In this document: positions 1-11,539 of the stretch, one piece after another
Layout of the letters: every line of letters begins with the position of its first letter
How positions within the stretch are numbered: position 1 is the first letter of the stretch
NCBI RefSeq assembly: GCF_011397635.1
Contig: NC_064761.1
Location: forward strand, 39,830,143-39,894,142
Direction: 5' to 3'
Length of the DNA: 64,000 nucleotides
From: Epinephelus fuscoguttatus
Taxonomy: Eukaryota > Chordata > Actinopteri > Perciformes > Serranidae
Position numbers and translations under genes: made by a program
Notes under the pieces: generated by a model
Told to the model about the DNA's origin: nothing
Database searches by the model: none
What the model saw: only the letters and a program-made list of their open reading frames with translations

Positions 1-151
1 AAGTGATTCATTCTGCCTCTGTTTCCTTGTATTAACAACTCAATGTAAATTTGGGGATAAGAAGAGCTTTGTTCCCTCTGCTGACTGTCGTGCTCGCTGT
101 CGATGTGAGAAGGCTGTTGTAACACATTTACAGGCGGGCACTGTGGTTTTA

Positions 152-215
<64 letters not shown>

Positions 216-281
216 TCTCGCTCCCATGTACACACATTGGCCTCGCCCTGTCCTCTCCATCTGCTCTGTGTCTCATCCCTA

Positions 282-330
<49 letters not shown>
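152..330 (+). repeat. Two (GT)n microsatellites before a CPEB2 exon
   Basis: Two runs of GT repeats, roughly 152-214 and 286-325, are separated by unique sequence. The second is followed by gcgcgcgc and a T-rich tract leading into the acceptor at 363. They produce long Val/Cys and His/Thr reading frames on both strands that are not genes. Confidence 0.95.
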
Positions 331-333
<3 letters not shown>

Positions 334-363
334 ACATGTGTGTGTTTCTATTTCTCATGTCAG

Positions 364-414
364 GCCGTGTGGGATGCCCTAACCCCGGGGCTGACGGCCT
401 ACTCATGCTCAATG
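364..414 (+). CDS. cpeb2: CPEB2 51-nt cassette exon
   Basis: The exon lies between acceptor ...tttctcatgtcag and donor gtaatt. Its 51 nt keep the same phase at both ends, so it can be skipped without a frame change. It reads (G)[16 protein letters not shown](A). This aligns with the region just before ARSYGRRRG in the recalled human CPEB2 isoform (GRLNYSYPGSDSSLLIN). CPEB4 is known to have a matching 51-nt alternative exon directly before a 24-nt microexon. Dinucleotide (GT)n lies 33-78 nt upstream of the acceptor. Confidence 0.85.
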
Positions 415-3400
415 GTAATTATCTCTTAGCACCATCTCCCTCTGTCGCTGGTTTCTGTCCAAATGTAGAGAAAATCTGATTCAAATTTGCAGAAAATTAG
501 CAAATGGAAATTAATGTGTCAGCTTCAGTAGACATTAAAATCACATGCTTCATGTACATCATGATTTATTCCCTGAATCTGTGTCCATTGCACTTTGTTG
601 CATTTTACTGTTATGGTTTCTCCAACATTTCCACCTCATCCAAGAGTCGTGTTTTGAGTTGTTTTCAAATTTCCTCTTTTGATCCTGTTTTTTTTGGTGC
701 ACATTTTCAATTTTCATACAAAAAAGCTGGAAGGATACGCACCTTGTGTCTACATCTTTCATGATGCTTCCACTGTTACTCTTAAAGGAGCGGTGTGGGA
801 GATTTAGGGGGATTTAGTGGCATCTAGTGGTGAGGACTGCAGATTGCAACCAGCTGAAACTCCAGGTTTGAATTCCTTAAGTGTTCAGAAGGTTTTTACC
901 AGGAGCCAGATTATCCTCAGAGGTCTCTTCCTCTCCAGAACAAACGTACCCAGTAAAAACACTGAATAAAGTAGTGTAACGTCACAAATCAATGTTTTTC
1001 CAACGCTGTTCGGCACATTGCAGACAGGACGTTAGCCCAGCCCCTGCTAATGTGTGCTCACATTTTTTCTCTGATAACTTAATGTGTGCTCACATTTTTC
1101 TGATCCAGATGTTCAGGAGATTTTTTTTACCATGGGTCAAATTATCCACAGAGGTCTCTTCCTCTCAAAAACAAACAGACCCTGTGATTAAAACAAGTAA
1201 AAAAAAAACTGAATAAAGCAGTTTCACATTAAAAAATAAATCAGTGTTTCTCTGATGTTGTGACATGCCGCTAGCCCAGCACCTACTAATGTGTGCCCAC
1301 CCTTTTTCTCTGGTAACATAAGATCCAGATGCTCAGGTGGTATTTATCGGGAGCTGAATTATCTGTGGCGATGTTTTCCTCTCCAAAACAAACAGACCTG
1401 GTGATTTAAGCTGATAAAAACACAGAATAAAGCAGTTTTATGTCGAAAAAAATTGGTGGCAAACTGTGGTTGCCGACGCGAAAAAGTCGAATAGCCCAGT
1501 CTAGAGTCAGTGTTTGCCCATTCTGGGCTATTGTAGAAACATTGCAGTGCAAAATGGTGATCTCTGTGGACGAGCACCTCATTCTAACATGATAAAAAAC
1601 AGACAAATTCTTATTTTTAGGTGACTATACACTAAAGAAAACGCACTTTTTATATTATATTACATTTCTGCCAATATATCCCCTTATATCCTACACACTG
1701 GGCCTTTAAGCCTCATTAGATGCAGTCACCAGACTCACAGTGGAGTAATAGAGTCACACTAGGTGACATGTGGTTGGTCTGGTTTAGAAAAGAGAATATC
1801 TACTATTATCTTCACCTTCTTTTGTCACATAAAGTGCCATTTGTGATTAAAATGTCTGTGTAGTGACACTCTTGACTATGATATTGTATTTTATGTTTTG
1901 TAAAGTACCATCAGTGAAGCATTTTCAAACCTTTTAACTGCCACTGTTGATTTTGTGCTTTTTTTTATTTAAAATCGAGATCAACCACACTAATGCTTTG
2001 CAACGGTGCTCACATGATGAAGAGTGTTTTCATTGTTATACAGAGTACCTGAGGACTTTGTCTGCACCACAAACAGGACTTTGTTCCACCCTTTCATTAA
2101 GATGTAAATTTTCAGTGCCACTCAGAGTAATTGTAGCCCTGCAGACTCCTTTTTATTTTGTCCTCACATGTGGACACACGTCATGTTGGTGTCAAAAAAA
2201 AAAGTCTTGTTTTATAACTGTCTCAACAAGACACAAATCTGGGTCAGACAGCATTTGCAAATAATTGCGAGCGTGCTTTTTGTTGTCTCTGGTATTTGCT
2301 GTTTCCTCCTGAGACCTGGGAATGAGCGATTCATTTTCATCCTCTGGTGGAGTTTTTTTGGCTCATGTCTCTGAGGCCGAACATGTTGCTGAGATGAGCC
2401 TTGTCATCCCTGACAGAGGACGTCCAGGGCTTTTCAGTGATGTAACATATGTGGAGTTGGACATTGACAAGTTTATTTCTCTAGTTTTCCAAATGACTTC
2501 CATCAGATTTGGCACATTTTACGGAAACGGGAAAGTTGAGTGTCTAAGGAGTAGTTAAATGAGTTTTCACAACAGTAAAATTATTATTTTTTTTTAGCCA
2601 GAAAAATATAAATCTTGTTTAGTGTCTCAGGACAATGTAAGCTCAGCTGTTTAAAGTATTAACAAGTCAGTTGGAGCACTTTTCTGTGACTGACAGCTTA
2701 TTTAACTGAAATGATATAGAGACGGTCATGAGGTCACTCTGTAGATTAAAGTCCAGAGAGGTTACATATACCTTTTTTTGGAATGTGTATGCAGCTGAAA
2801 CTTGTACTCTGTACTTTTTACATGCAGCCAGGAGCTATGGGAGACGTCGAGGTAAACTGAGCTTTTTACAACATGTCTTTTCCTTGTGGCTTATTTTCTT
2901 GTGGCATGCTTTATTGCTCGAATGAATACCAAACTGAGGCCTTGAGTCTGGAGTCAGACTTCAAATTATCTTTCTGTTTTTGGGAAGACATTGGGTTTTC
3001 TTTGAAGCGTTGCTATACAATCTTTAAGCTTAAATTTTGCTCCTATTTTGACCATCACCAAGAACAACAAAAATATGATTCTATTGTTTTAGTATCCAGA
3101 CATGCATGATGTCTGGGGTTTCAGGTTTGGTCACATTTCTCTGAAGCACTACAGCACTTGTGCCTCTGCTCTATGGAGACCCAAAGCCTTCAATATTATA
3201 ATATATGATAAATAAAGAGATGATTTAAAAATAGATATTCATATAAATAAATTGTGTAAAAAAATACAAATGAGCCAGTAATTAGAAAATATTTATTATA
3301 CTCCTTATTTTGAGATGTTATTTCATCACTTTTCAAGTATTATATGAAATAAAATGTGGCATTATTAAATAAGAAATTGCATGTATTGAAAGTGTCATTG

Positions 3401-6400
3401 GGAATGCCATTAAAAAAAATAAAAATCATTATGAATACAAAATTAGAAATACAAAGAAAAACCTCCTGAAGAACTTCTCTGAAACTGTTTAATTTATATA
3501 TATTTATACAATTAATTAACAGGACTATTTATTTATATATTAAATATTTGGAACACTTTGGGGCTCCGTACTGCTCAGCGATGTTAACAGCTTTGTGCCA
3601 CACAGCCTGCATTTCCACACCTGCTTCATCTGCCACCCTGCTCAGAGCGGAGCACACATGACAAACAAACTTGTACATAATCCTCACTTTAAACTTTAAT
3701 AACAACAGCAGAAACACAATTCTACAGACAACCTCTCTGATTTGTCCCAGTCAAAACACGTCGCAGAGGGGCGTCGGTGGCTAAGCGGCTAAGAGCAGGC
3801 GGCCCATGTACATGGCTGTTGCCGCGGTGGCCAGGTTCAAGTCCAGCCTGTGGCAATTTGCTGCATGTCACCCCCTCTCTCTCTCCCCCTGTCCTGTCTA
3901 TTAAAGGCAAAATGCCCTAAAAAATATCTTTAAAAAAAACACGTTGCAGAAATGAGAGGCAGATATGTTTAGGTACACGTTTGTGATTTGTGTTTCTGCT
4001 TGTGTGTGTTTGTGTGAATGCTGAACATTTGCTGCTGTAGCCTTGACTGCCTTTTCCTCTCAACCAGGCCGCTCCTCCCTCTTCCCTATTGATGACAATC
4101 TCCTCGATGACGGCCACGGCAACCAGGGCGTCCCAGGAGTCCTTGGCTCCCCCAACTGTTACCCCCACCAAAACGGGGAACGCATCGAGCGCTTCTCCCG
4201 CAAGGTGTTTGTGGGAGGTTTGCCCCCTGACATAGATGAAGGTGAGGATAACACAGCCTTTCAGCCTTCTTCTGTTCTATCAGCCATCTTTGTTTGTCTT
4301 CACCTGTCTGTTGTTTCTCTCTGCCTCTTTGCCTCAGATGAAATAACCTCAAGCTTCCGCCGCTTTGGTCACCTGGTGGTGGACTGGCCACACAAAGCAG
4401 AGAGCAAATCCTACTTTCCACCTAAAGGTACTGACAAAAACAGCATATTTAACCTTTTCCACTCCACAAGGACGACATTACTCCGACATTACTGTCCCTC
4501 AAAGACTGCAGCGGGCTCAGTGTTATAAAGCTAGAGTGACGACATTGGTATCATATGGAACTAGAAGAAAAACTGAACTAGGAAACTAAAGGAAGGAATT
4601 CAGCATCGGCCTCTAGTGTGACATATAACATATGAGTCGGCAGCACTTTATAAACAATGGCATAACATGGCAGCAACAATCACTTACCGTCCCTGTTATG
4701 TAGCAGCTTATCTCGTCCTCTGCTCAGAGGATAAGAAGCTCCTGGACCCAGGAGCTTGTGGACATATCCGGCTGCTGTTCTTCGTCTTTGAGTTAGCTGC
4801 TAACTGCTACGAGCTGCTTTTTAAAATCTCCTGTGGCGAGTCAAATACATAACATGTCGTCAAAACATCACGTACGACTGTACCTTTTATGCAGACTCTC
4901 AAGGCGGCATAAAAACCTCACTGTATAAAATTAACTATTGAGACCTCGAGGATAATAACAGCCTCATGAAACCTTACAATCACAAACAAGAGACCTCGGG
5001 CTCTCAGAGGATGTATGACCTTTATAGGTATATTGACAATACAGGGTTTCAGAACAAAAGTGCTCACCATCTAATTGCCAAAAAATGCATTCTTGCAGAA
5101 ATCTCCAATTGCTGAAGGTTTTTTCTAAGGTGTTTCTTGCTGTCTTATATTTTGTGTGAATAAACAGTAGTATGTATCTTTTTGGACGCACTGAGCTATA
5201 ATTACCATCACTTTCTGAGAGCCTCCTTGCCGGTTGGAGGTGGGTATCCATGGTAACCCGTGCCACCCTCAGCTCTACTGGCAATTTAAATACCTTTCTA
5301 TAAACACATTATGTCTAGCATGTGAAACCTCACACTTCTTACATACGAAAACTTAAATCGAAGCGTAATTAGTGTTACAGATCTGTCCATTATGATCGTT
5401 GTTGTCTACTGCACTGCATTGTGGGATATTTATGCCAGTGTAGTGTCCAGCATTTATTCAGTACATCTCACATACTGTTTCAGCTTACTAAATAGCATGT
5501 TAGTACTGAATTTTGAGCACAGCCTGTTTACTGCACGCACTGAGGCTGTGAATGTGTGTGTGTTTCCTAGGATATGCATTCCTGCTGTTCCAGGAAGAGA
5601 GCTCGGTGCAGGCTCTGATTGAAGCCTGCATGGAGGAGGACGGGAAGCTCTACCTGTGTGTCTCCAGCCCCACCATCAAGGACAAACCTGTGAGTCAGAC
5701 ATCACCTGCTCACACTAAACAGACACAGAGCTGCCATTTCAGTTTTATTCCTGAATAAAGAGAGAGTGGAATTAAAGTTAGATGTGACTGTGACCTCAGG
5801 TGCAAATTCGACCTTGGAACTTGAGCGACAGTGACTTTGTGATGGACGGATCTCAGCCCCTTGATCCCCGCAAAACCATCTTTGTGGGAGGCGTCCCTCG
5901 CCCCCTGAGAGCAAGTAATTACACATTTTTCTTATAATTTCATATCAGTTATTTGTTCAGAAAAGTAGAAAAGTACTTCAGATTTGCAGCCTTGATAGAC
6001 ATGTGCATGTAGCAATCGACGATTAACTGTGATGGGTGTCACATGAGTATAAATTCCATCTCCAACAAGAGTCTAACAGCTTCTCACCCTCTGACTAGTT
6101 GAGCTGGCCATGATTATGGATCGTCTCTATGGTGGAGTGTGCTACGCCGGCATTGACACCGATCCGGAGCTCAAGTACCCTAAGGGGGCGGGGCGAGTGG
6201 CCTTCTCCAATCAGCAGAGTTACATCGCTGCCATCAGTGCGAGATTCGTCCAGCTGCAGCACGGAGACATTGACAAGCGGGTACAGCCTCCCCTTCATTA
6301 ACAGTTCTCATATTCTGCTGTTTTTCATAAAGTGCATATGACTCAGTCGTCACCAGGATGTGTCATTCACACAGTTTATGAATGCGAGCATGTGTGCGAT

Positions 6401-6796
6401 AAGCAGCAGCTTGTTGCTATGGTGAGCCAAAGCTTATTAGAGCTGATTGAATTAGCTTCCTCCCCAGTCTCTGCTGCTGTAAGCCCTGTCCTTTCATGAA
6501 CCCTCACATATTGTTTTACTGTATGTATTAATGCACTTTCCATGTCTCCTTTAAATGTGTGCATGCAGGTGGAGGTGAAGCCGTACGTCCTGGATGATCA
6601 GCTCTGTGATGAGTGTCAGGGTGCACGCTGCGGGGGGAAATTTGCTCCCTTTTTCTGTGCTAATGTCACCTGCCTGCAGTACTACTGCGAATTCTGCTGG
6701 GCCAACATCCACTCCCGCGCAGGACGAGAGTTTCACAAGCCGCTGGTCAAAGAGGGAGCCGACCGCCCGCGCCAGATTCACTTCCGCTGGAACTAG
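364..6796 (+). CDS. cpeb2: CPEB2, cytoplasmic polyadenylation element-binding protein 2 (3' eight exons)
   Basis: CPEB2 binds U-rich elements in mRNA 3'UTRs and controls translation in the cytoplasm. Eight exons join in phase: 364-414, 2828-2851, 4068-4241, 4338-4427, 5571-5689, 5800-5914, 6099-6280 and 6569-6796 (TAG). They give 326 C-terminal residues. Visible parts are the linker [17 protein letters not shown]1 with RNP2 KVFVGGLP and RNP1 KGYAFLLF, RRM2 with TIFVGGVP and KGAGRVAF, then the C-terminal ZZ-type zinc-binding domain (CDECQGARC ... FFCANVTC ... YCEFC ... H ... H) ending in [12 protein letters not shown]2, 3 and 4 are almost identical here. The choice of CPEB2 rests on the [13 protein letters not shown] linker, the isoform exons and the neighbours C1QTNF7, CC2D2A and FBXL5. 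The start and N-terminal exons lie upstream of the window. No break is seen. Confidence 0.95.
415..2827 (+). other. CPEB2 intron
   Basis: The intron between the two small CPEB2 exons holds the TIR element at 782-1709. The remaining sequence, 1710-2827, is AT-rich with no frame that looks like a gene. Confidence 0.7.
782..1709. mobile_element. Non-autonomous TTAA-flanked TIR element with internal tandem repeats
   Basis: The ends are TTAA-AGGagcggtgtgggagattt and, inverted, TTAA-AGGcccagtgtgtaggat, so the termini are inverted repeats flanked by TTAA. The interior holds about three diverged tandem units of roughly 200-230 bp, each with the phrase 'agaggtctcttcctctc..aaacaaac..acc..ctgaataaag' (near 900, 1130 and 1350). 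No transposase is present. A TTAA duplication is typical of the piggyBac and Kolobok superfamilies; the exact family is not assigned. Confidence 0.7.
2828..2851 (+). CDS. cpeb2: CPEB2 24-nt microexon
   Basis: A 24-nt exon between tacatgcag and gtaaac adds (A)RSYGRRR(G) before RSSLFPIDD. Both boundaries have the same phase, so inclusion adds eight residues. In CPEB4 the equivalent 24-nt exon is neuron-enriched and creates a basic kinase-recognition sequence; the same role here is inferred. The length, phase and residues match the family, which makes chance unlikely. Confidence 0.9.
2852..4067 (+). other. CPEB2 intron with a SINE
   Basis: This intron lies between the 24-nt exon and the first RRM exon. 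It is very AT-rich from 3180 to 3540 and then contains the SINE at 3766-3937. No other feature was recognised. Confidence 0.7.
3766..3937 (+). mobile_element. tRNA-derived SINE
   Basis: The copy begins ggggcgtcggtggctaagcgg and contains a degenerate polymerase III B box (ggttcaagtcc). It ends with an A-rich tail after ctgtcctgtctattaaaggc. It is flanked by target-site duplications aacacgtcgcaga (ending at 3766) and aacacgttgcaga (ending at 3950), one mismatch apart. A second member of the same family is at 28786-28964. Confidence 0.85.
4428..5570 (+). other. CPEB2 intron, probable interspersed repeat
   Basis: The intron separates the two halves of RRM1. The part from about 4483 to 5290 has the texture of an interspersed fish repeat (gactgcagcgggctcagtgtt, cagcactttataaacaatggc), but I could not define its ends or family. 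No coding sequence is supported. Confidence 0.45.
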
Positions 6797-8224
6797 AGAT
6801 GCAACCGCGGCCATGGCGACACAGTCAGAGGGAAGGGGAACGAAACACTGGCTAACAGGAAAAAGAGTATCACTCTGCCTCTCCTGCTTTCCTAAGCTAT
6901 CAGTATAATCGAGTACGTAACACTATACAGTATATACTATATATATCTATATATCTTTTGTAGCAGCCAAACACCACAAGCCTCAGTTTTTCACCAAAAC
7001 CCCCCTCACATCTCAGGCTGACAACTCTACAACTCTTTTGTGGTACTTTCATCTTTTCTAAGAGGAGATTTAAAAAAGAGATTGATTTTTGTAGGTTTTT
7101 TTATTATTATTATTTTTGTATGTGAGATTTAAAGTAGATATGGGAATGTTTTTTGCATGGGGGCAGCTTGTCTGTCTGTCTGCTGCTAGCCACCCCAACA
7201 GTGCGTGTAGTGCACACTTGTTTCTGGGAAAACCTTGATTCTCCAATGTTGACACCGGCCCCAGGTCATTAACCAAAGGTAGCAAAAAGATAGGAAGCAT
7301 AGAAATTGACACATTTTGACGCAAAACAAACGGTTGTTTTTAACGTTGCCATGGGCTCTTACTTCCTGTGAGTGAGTTTATTAAAAACAAAAAGACAATA
7401 GGGTTATTTCTGCGCTCACACTGACCCATAGAGTGATACCTCAAAATACTAAATCTGGTTTCTGCTAACCGTATTCAACATTTATACTTAAACAAGCTAT
7501 TTTAGAAGCTTCGCTGCTATATATACATATATATGAATAGATGTGTAGGTATTATATTTAATGCCATTTATAAACCAGAATCATGTAAAATGAAATGCAG
7601 TATGCACTCAACCACTATTGGCCCCCATTGCCATGGAAAGTGCATGTTATGACAATAGGCTTAGCTACACAACTAGCATGCAGGAAAAACACTGAGAAAA
7701 AAAACAAAAAACAAACCACTGAAATCATAATTAAAGAAAATAAATTCTATAGCGAGTAGCATGAACATCTATTACAGATGCTTACGAGGGAAAAAAAATC
7801 AGACAAAGCTAAATAACTGAAAAAAAAAACATATTTAAACTTGCATGCATTGATGTTTATCTGTTGTTTGATCCGTTTACATACTTAACAATACAAAAAG
7901 TGATATTGGTTCTACTGTAGACTTAGTGGACGCCATCATTTTGTGACACGGTGGCTTGTATGGCAAAAAAAAAACTCCTGTTGAGAAGCAGAGTGGTGTT
8001 CAGTGGTTTGTGTTTGTGTCGTCCCTGTGCGTGCTGTGTGACTGTTTTTAGTCTAGACTGAGGCTCTAGTTTAGTTACCAACAGATTCTGTAGAGGAGAA
8101 TTTAACCATTGAAATGACTCTGCCTTCACCCTTCCTATCCCGCATCTCTGTGTGGCTCCAAAGGTCAATCCGAGACAGCGTCGCCCCGGCAGACCAAACA
8201 AAAGACTTGATCAGTTTGGAAGAC

Positions 8225-9553
8225 TTAAAGCTACAGTTGGTGACTTTTACAAAAAATAACTTTTTGTCATAGTTGCTGAAAGTGTCACTTTATCCTAACA
8301 GTAGTACATGAGACAGATAATCTGTAAATGGCACTGCAATGCATGAATCCACCGCATCTGAACAAAAACAACCAATAGGAGCTCGGAGGATTCTCTGAAG
8401 CCCCTTTCCCACTGCACAAAACACCCACAAACATCCACTAACATCTGGCTCACAATCTGCATTCACTCCCGGGTCAAATGACTCTGCAGTAGTCACAGGT
8501 TTTTATTGGCTCCGGCTCTGATCAGCAGTGATGGAAATACGACATCCAGGTGGACGCGCTAATTTTTGTTCCTTTGCTATCGCGATGCAGTGACAGGCCT
8601 CTGCAAAGATCATCCATCTCCGCCCAAGTGCACTCAAACATTGATACAAATTTAGTTGGCTCTGAGTTTGATTTCAGTTGCTTTCACTTTAAAAACAAAA
8701 GACGGACGGTGGACTTCTTCCATTTACTCGCCTTTGCCTTGTGCGTATTTGTTGGTAAAGGAGTTTTTTCATTGCTGCGTGACAGCATACATGAGGAGGC
8801 GACATTAGATTTCCTAGGATAGCATCCATTGGTTTGTGGCGTCCCATTTTGAAGCCTAAAGTTCAGCATTTCAGCTGTCACCATCTTGGTTATTTGGGCA
8901 AAAGGTTGACCCTGTGGAGCGAGGGGTGGATCTGACTGGGAGAGCGGCCCCACCCTTAACTATGTGTACCTTTTAGCCTTAATAACATTTAAACCAATGA
9001 GTCGTATAGAAATTCAAATGATTCTGTGCGCCCCATTCCTCTGTCTTATCGTGGGTGTGTCCTGCCGCCACATTTTCTTCACTGATGCTCGGTCAAACGT
9101 CTCTAAAGGCTCTGACAGATGCAAAATGCAGAAAAGCAAACCTGTTCTGAAAATTTTAATGATGGAGGAAAGTTTCGGACTCAGATTGCAAACATGATTG
9201 ACACCACATGAAGTTGTATTTATTTTTAGACGTGTAACCATTTCAGTCAAAAAAAAACAACGGACTAAATGTGCATGTCGGGCCGGTCGTGCCTTCGTTA
9301 TCCAAGGAAATGCTTATTCGTACGGGGGAGGGGGCCAAGCAGTGATTGATATGTGTTGGAGACTCCTCCTGGCTCTGATTGGTTGTTTTCAGTCGGGCAT
9401 GGTGGAATCTTGCCAGTGCGTTAGGATCACTATGAGGACCTTTAGGAACATGATTTTATCACAAATGATCTGTCTCATGCACTCCTGTCAGGATATAGTC
9501 AACGTTTCGGCAACTAAAACAAATCTTTAAGAAGTGACCTACTGTAGCTTTAA
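8225..9553. mobile_element. Non-autonomous TTAA-flanked TIR element inside the CPEB2 3'UTR
   Basis: The left end reads TTAA-AGCTACAGTTGGTGACTT and the right end, inverted, TTAA-AGCTACAGTAGGTCACTT. Similarity between the arms continues for about 120 bp (tgagacagat..., tatcctgacagg...). The interior carries no transposase frame. The TTAA duplication and AGCTACAG terminus put it in the same broad class (piggyBac/Kolobok-like) as the elements at 782 and 27095, but with different terminal sequences. Confidence 0.75.
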
Positions 9554-11533
9554 CTGGGAAAATGGACTCTCTTAATGAGTCGTTGAATCAGTCAGGCTTT
9601 CATGCTGTTTGGCTGCAGCTCTGTGAAAAAGACAAAAGTATCTCTGCATCTCCTCGTCGAGCTTCTACGACAAGGATGATGACACTTGGTCTCTTGGCGT
9701 GCTTAAGATGAAACTCTCCTCTCCTTGTTTGTGTCGTTTGATTTCCACCGTGAACCCTTGAATTACTCTAAAAAAAAATATTTAGGGACAATCTTTTCGT
9801 GAGGATGGTGGCCCAGCCATCCATTTGGTACTGTACAAGTATGTCGCTCTCGTGTCGTTGTGGTTTTTGTGTTCCACGCCCCGGTGTGTGCTCCTCAGTA
9901 TCGGTGTTCAGGCGTCAAGTGTGTACTGTTACAAATCCGTAATGGAACTCTACGTTTATTTACTTATAGTTGAGTCAGATCATTTAATTTGTTTGTGTCA
10001 ACTACTTACCCATCACTGGCCCTTCAACATGTTTTTATAATATATATATTATGCACTACTTTTCTATATCCCCGCTTGTTTTATTTCTTATCCACCCCCT
10101 TACGTGATTTCAGTGCTGATTCTCTGAAACCTCCACCTATTTATAATTCTACAGATGATTTATTAAATTTTTATTTTTTCATGATTACTTATTTAAGATG
10201 TAGCGTGAAGCAGTGGTCTTAAGTTATCTATGTTCTGTATGAGTAGAGCAGGAATCCAATATTTTCTAATATATTCTAATGTAGTCTGGGTGTCGTGAGG
10301 ACGGGGAGTCAGACCGGCGTTTGATGGAGGTGAAAGTCTAAAGAGCGAGCTCCCGTCGTCCCACCGTGGCTTTAGTTCTCATGATGCGAACATGTTTGAA
10401 TATCGTCACCTGTAACACTTGACTCGTGCTGTTTTTGTGAGGTTCTATTTTCTATGTTGAACACTGTTACTTTGTTCTGTATGTGTCTTTGTTTTTGTAA
10501 AAATCATATTTATTTCACTATTTTTGTAGACAAAAAAAACTATTTCATTTTGATTGTATTTTTCTATTTAAATAGGACTATTATACAATTTATTTCTCCC
10601 CCTGTGCTAATTACGTCCAAAAGTTCTGTTCAAAGACAAAGAATCATGTCATTAGTAACAACATGAAAGTTTTTTGATATACAGTTGATTCTTATTTTGA
10701 TACACATGACACATTTCATTTGAAGGAAGGAAACATGAAGGTTTTATTATATTCTTGGAAGACACTTGAGATTCTCCCCTGTTGCATCGAGGCCCCAGCT
10801 GCCTGTCCTCGTAGATGCTCTGAAACTTGAATATAACACATTTTGAAAGGCTGACTAACCTCGAATCTGTGTTGTGATGTGCAATACTGTTTCTAATGTT
10901 TGTATAAAAAGTAAGAACTACAGTGTAAACCTTTTTAATGCAGATTTATTTTTTTCATTGCATATTTTGCAGATTTCTGATCCACAGTGTCATTTTTTAC
11001 TGTCAGAAAAAAAATAAACCCCGTTTTTTCATTGCAACTATTTTTAAATCCAGATATCTTTGTACTGATGTAAATGATTGTAGTTATTTTGGATAGTGTT
11101 TTGCTAACAAAAGGAGAGACTTTTTCATGCATATTTCTATTTCATTTCATCTTGTTTTATCCCACGTTTTTATTTCGTTTAATAGTAGCAGAGTTCTTGG
11201 AATAATTTTTCATATTTAAATGTCATTGGTATTATTTTGTATTTTTATGTGGAAATACACTATATATAAATTTAAGATGCTAATTGCTAAGATATTATTT
11301 TGAGTTTAATTATTTTTAAAGCTAAATATTTGTAATTTTATTGTTAAAGTGACTAATTTCTAAATCAGAGTTTGTGTATAGATTCACAAAAGTGGTTTAT
11401 GGGGTGTTTGGATTGTAATTATTACTGAATGGTTCTTTGATATGCAAAATGAATATCATGTTTATTTTTATTTTTGTTGGTTTTGTATTTAAATGGGGTG
11501 TTGATTACAATCTTTTTTTTCTTTCACTTCCTG

Positions 11534-11539
11534 AATAAA
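11534..11539 (+). terminator. CPEB2 polyadenylation signal
   Basis: Canonical aataaa lies within cttcctgaataaagaccc and is followed by a GT-rich stretch (ctgctgctgctgtgtgag). A TTTTTAT cytoplasmic polyadenylation-type motif is at 11465-11471, about 65 nt upstream. Confidence 0.65.

Noticed and set aside
40-480. Long Val/Cys and Thr/His reading frames
   Set aside because: They are translations of the GT microsatellites and not proteins; only the 51-nt exon at 364-414 is coding here.
3766-3937. Possible tRNA gene
   Set aside because: Box A is degenerate, no cloverleaf is evident and there are A-tail and target-site duplications, so it is a SINE. The same applies to 28786-28964.
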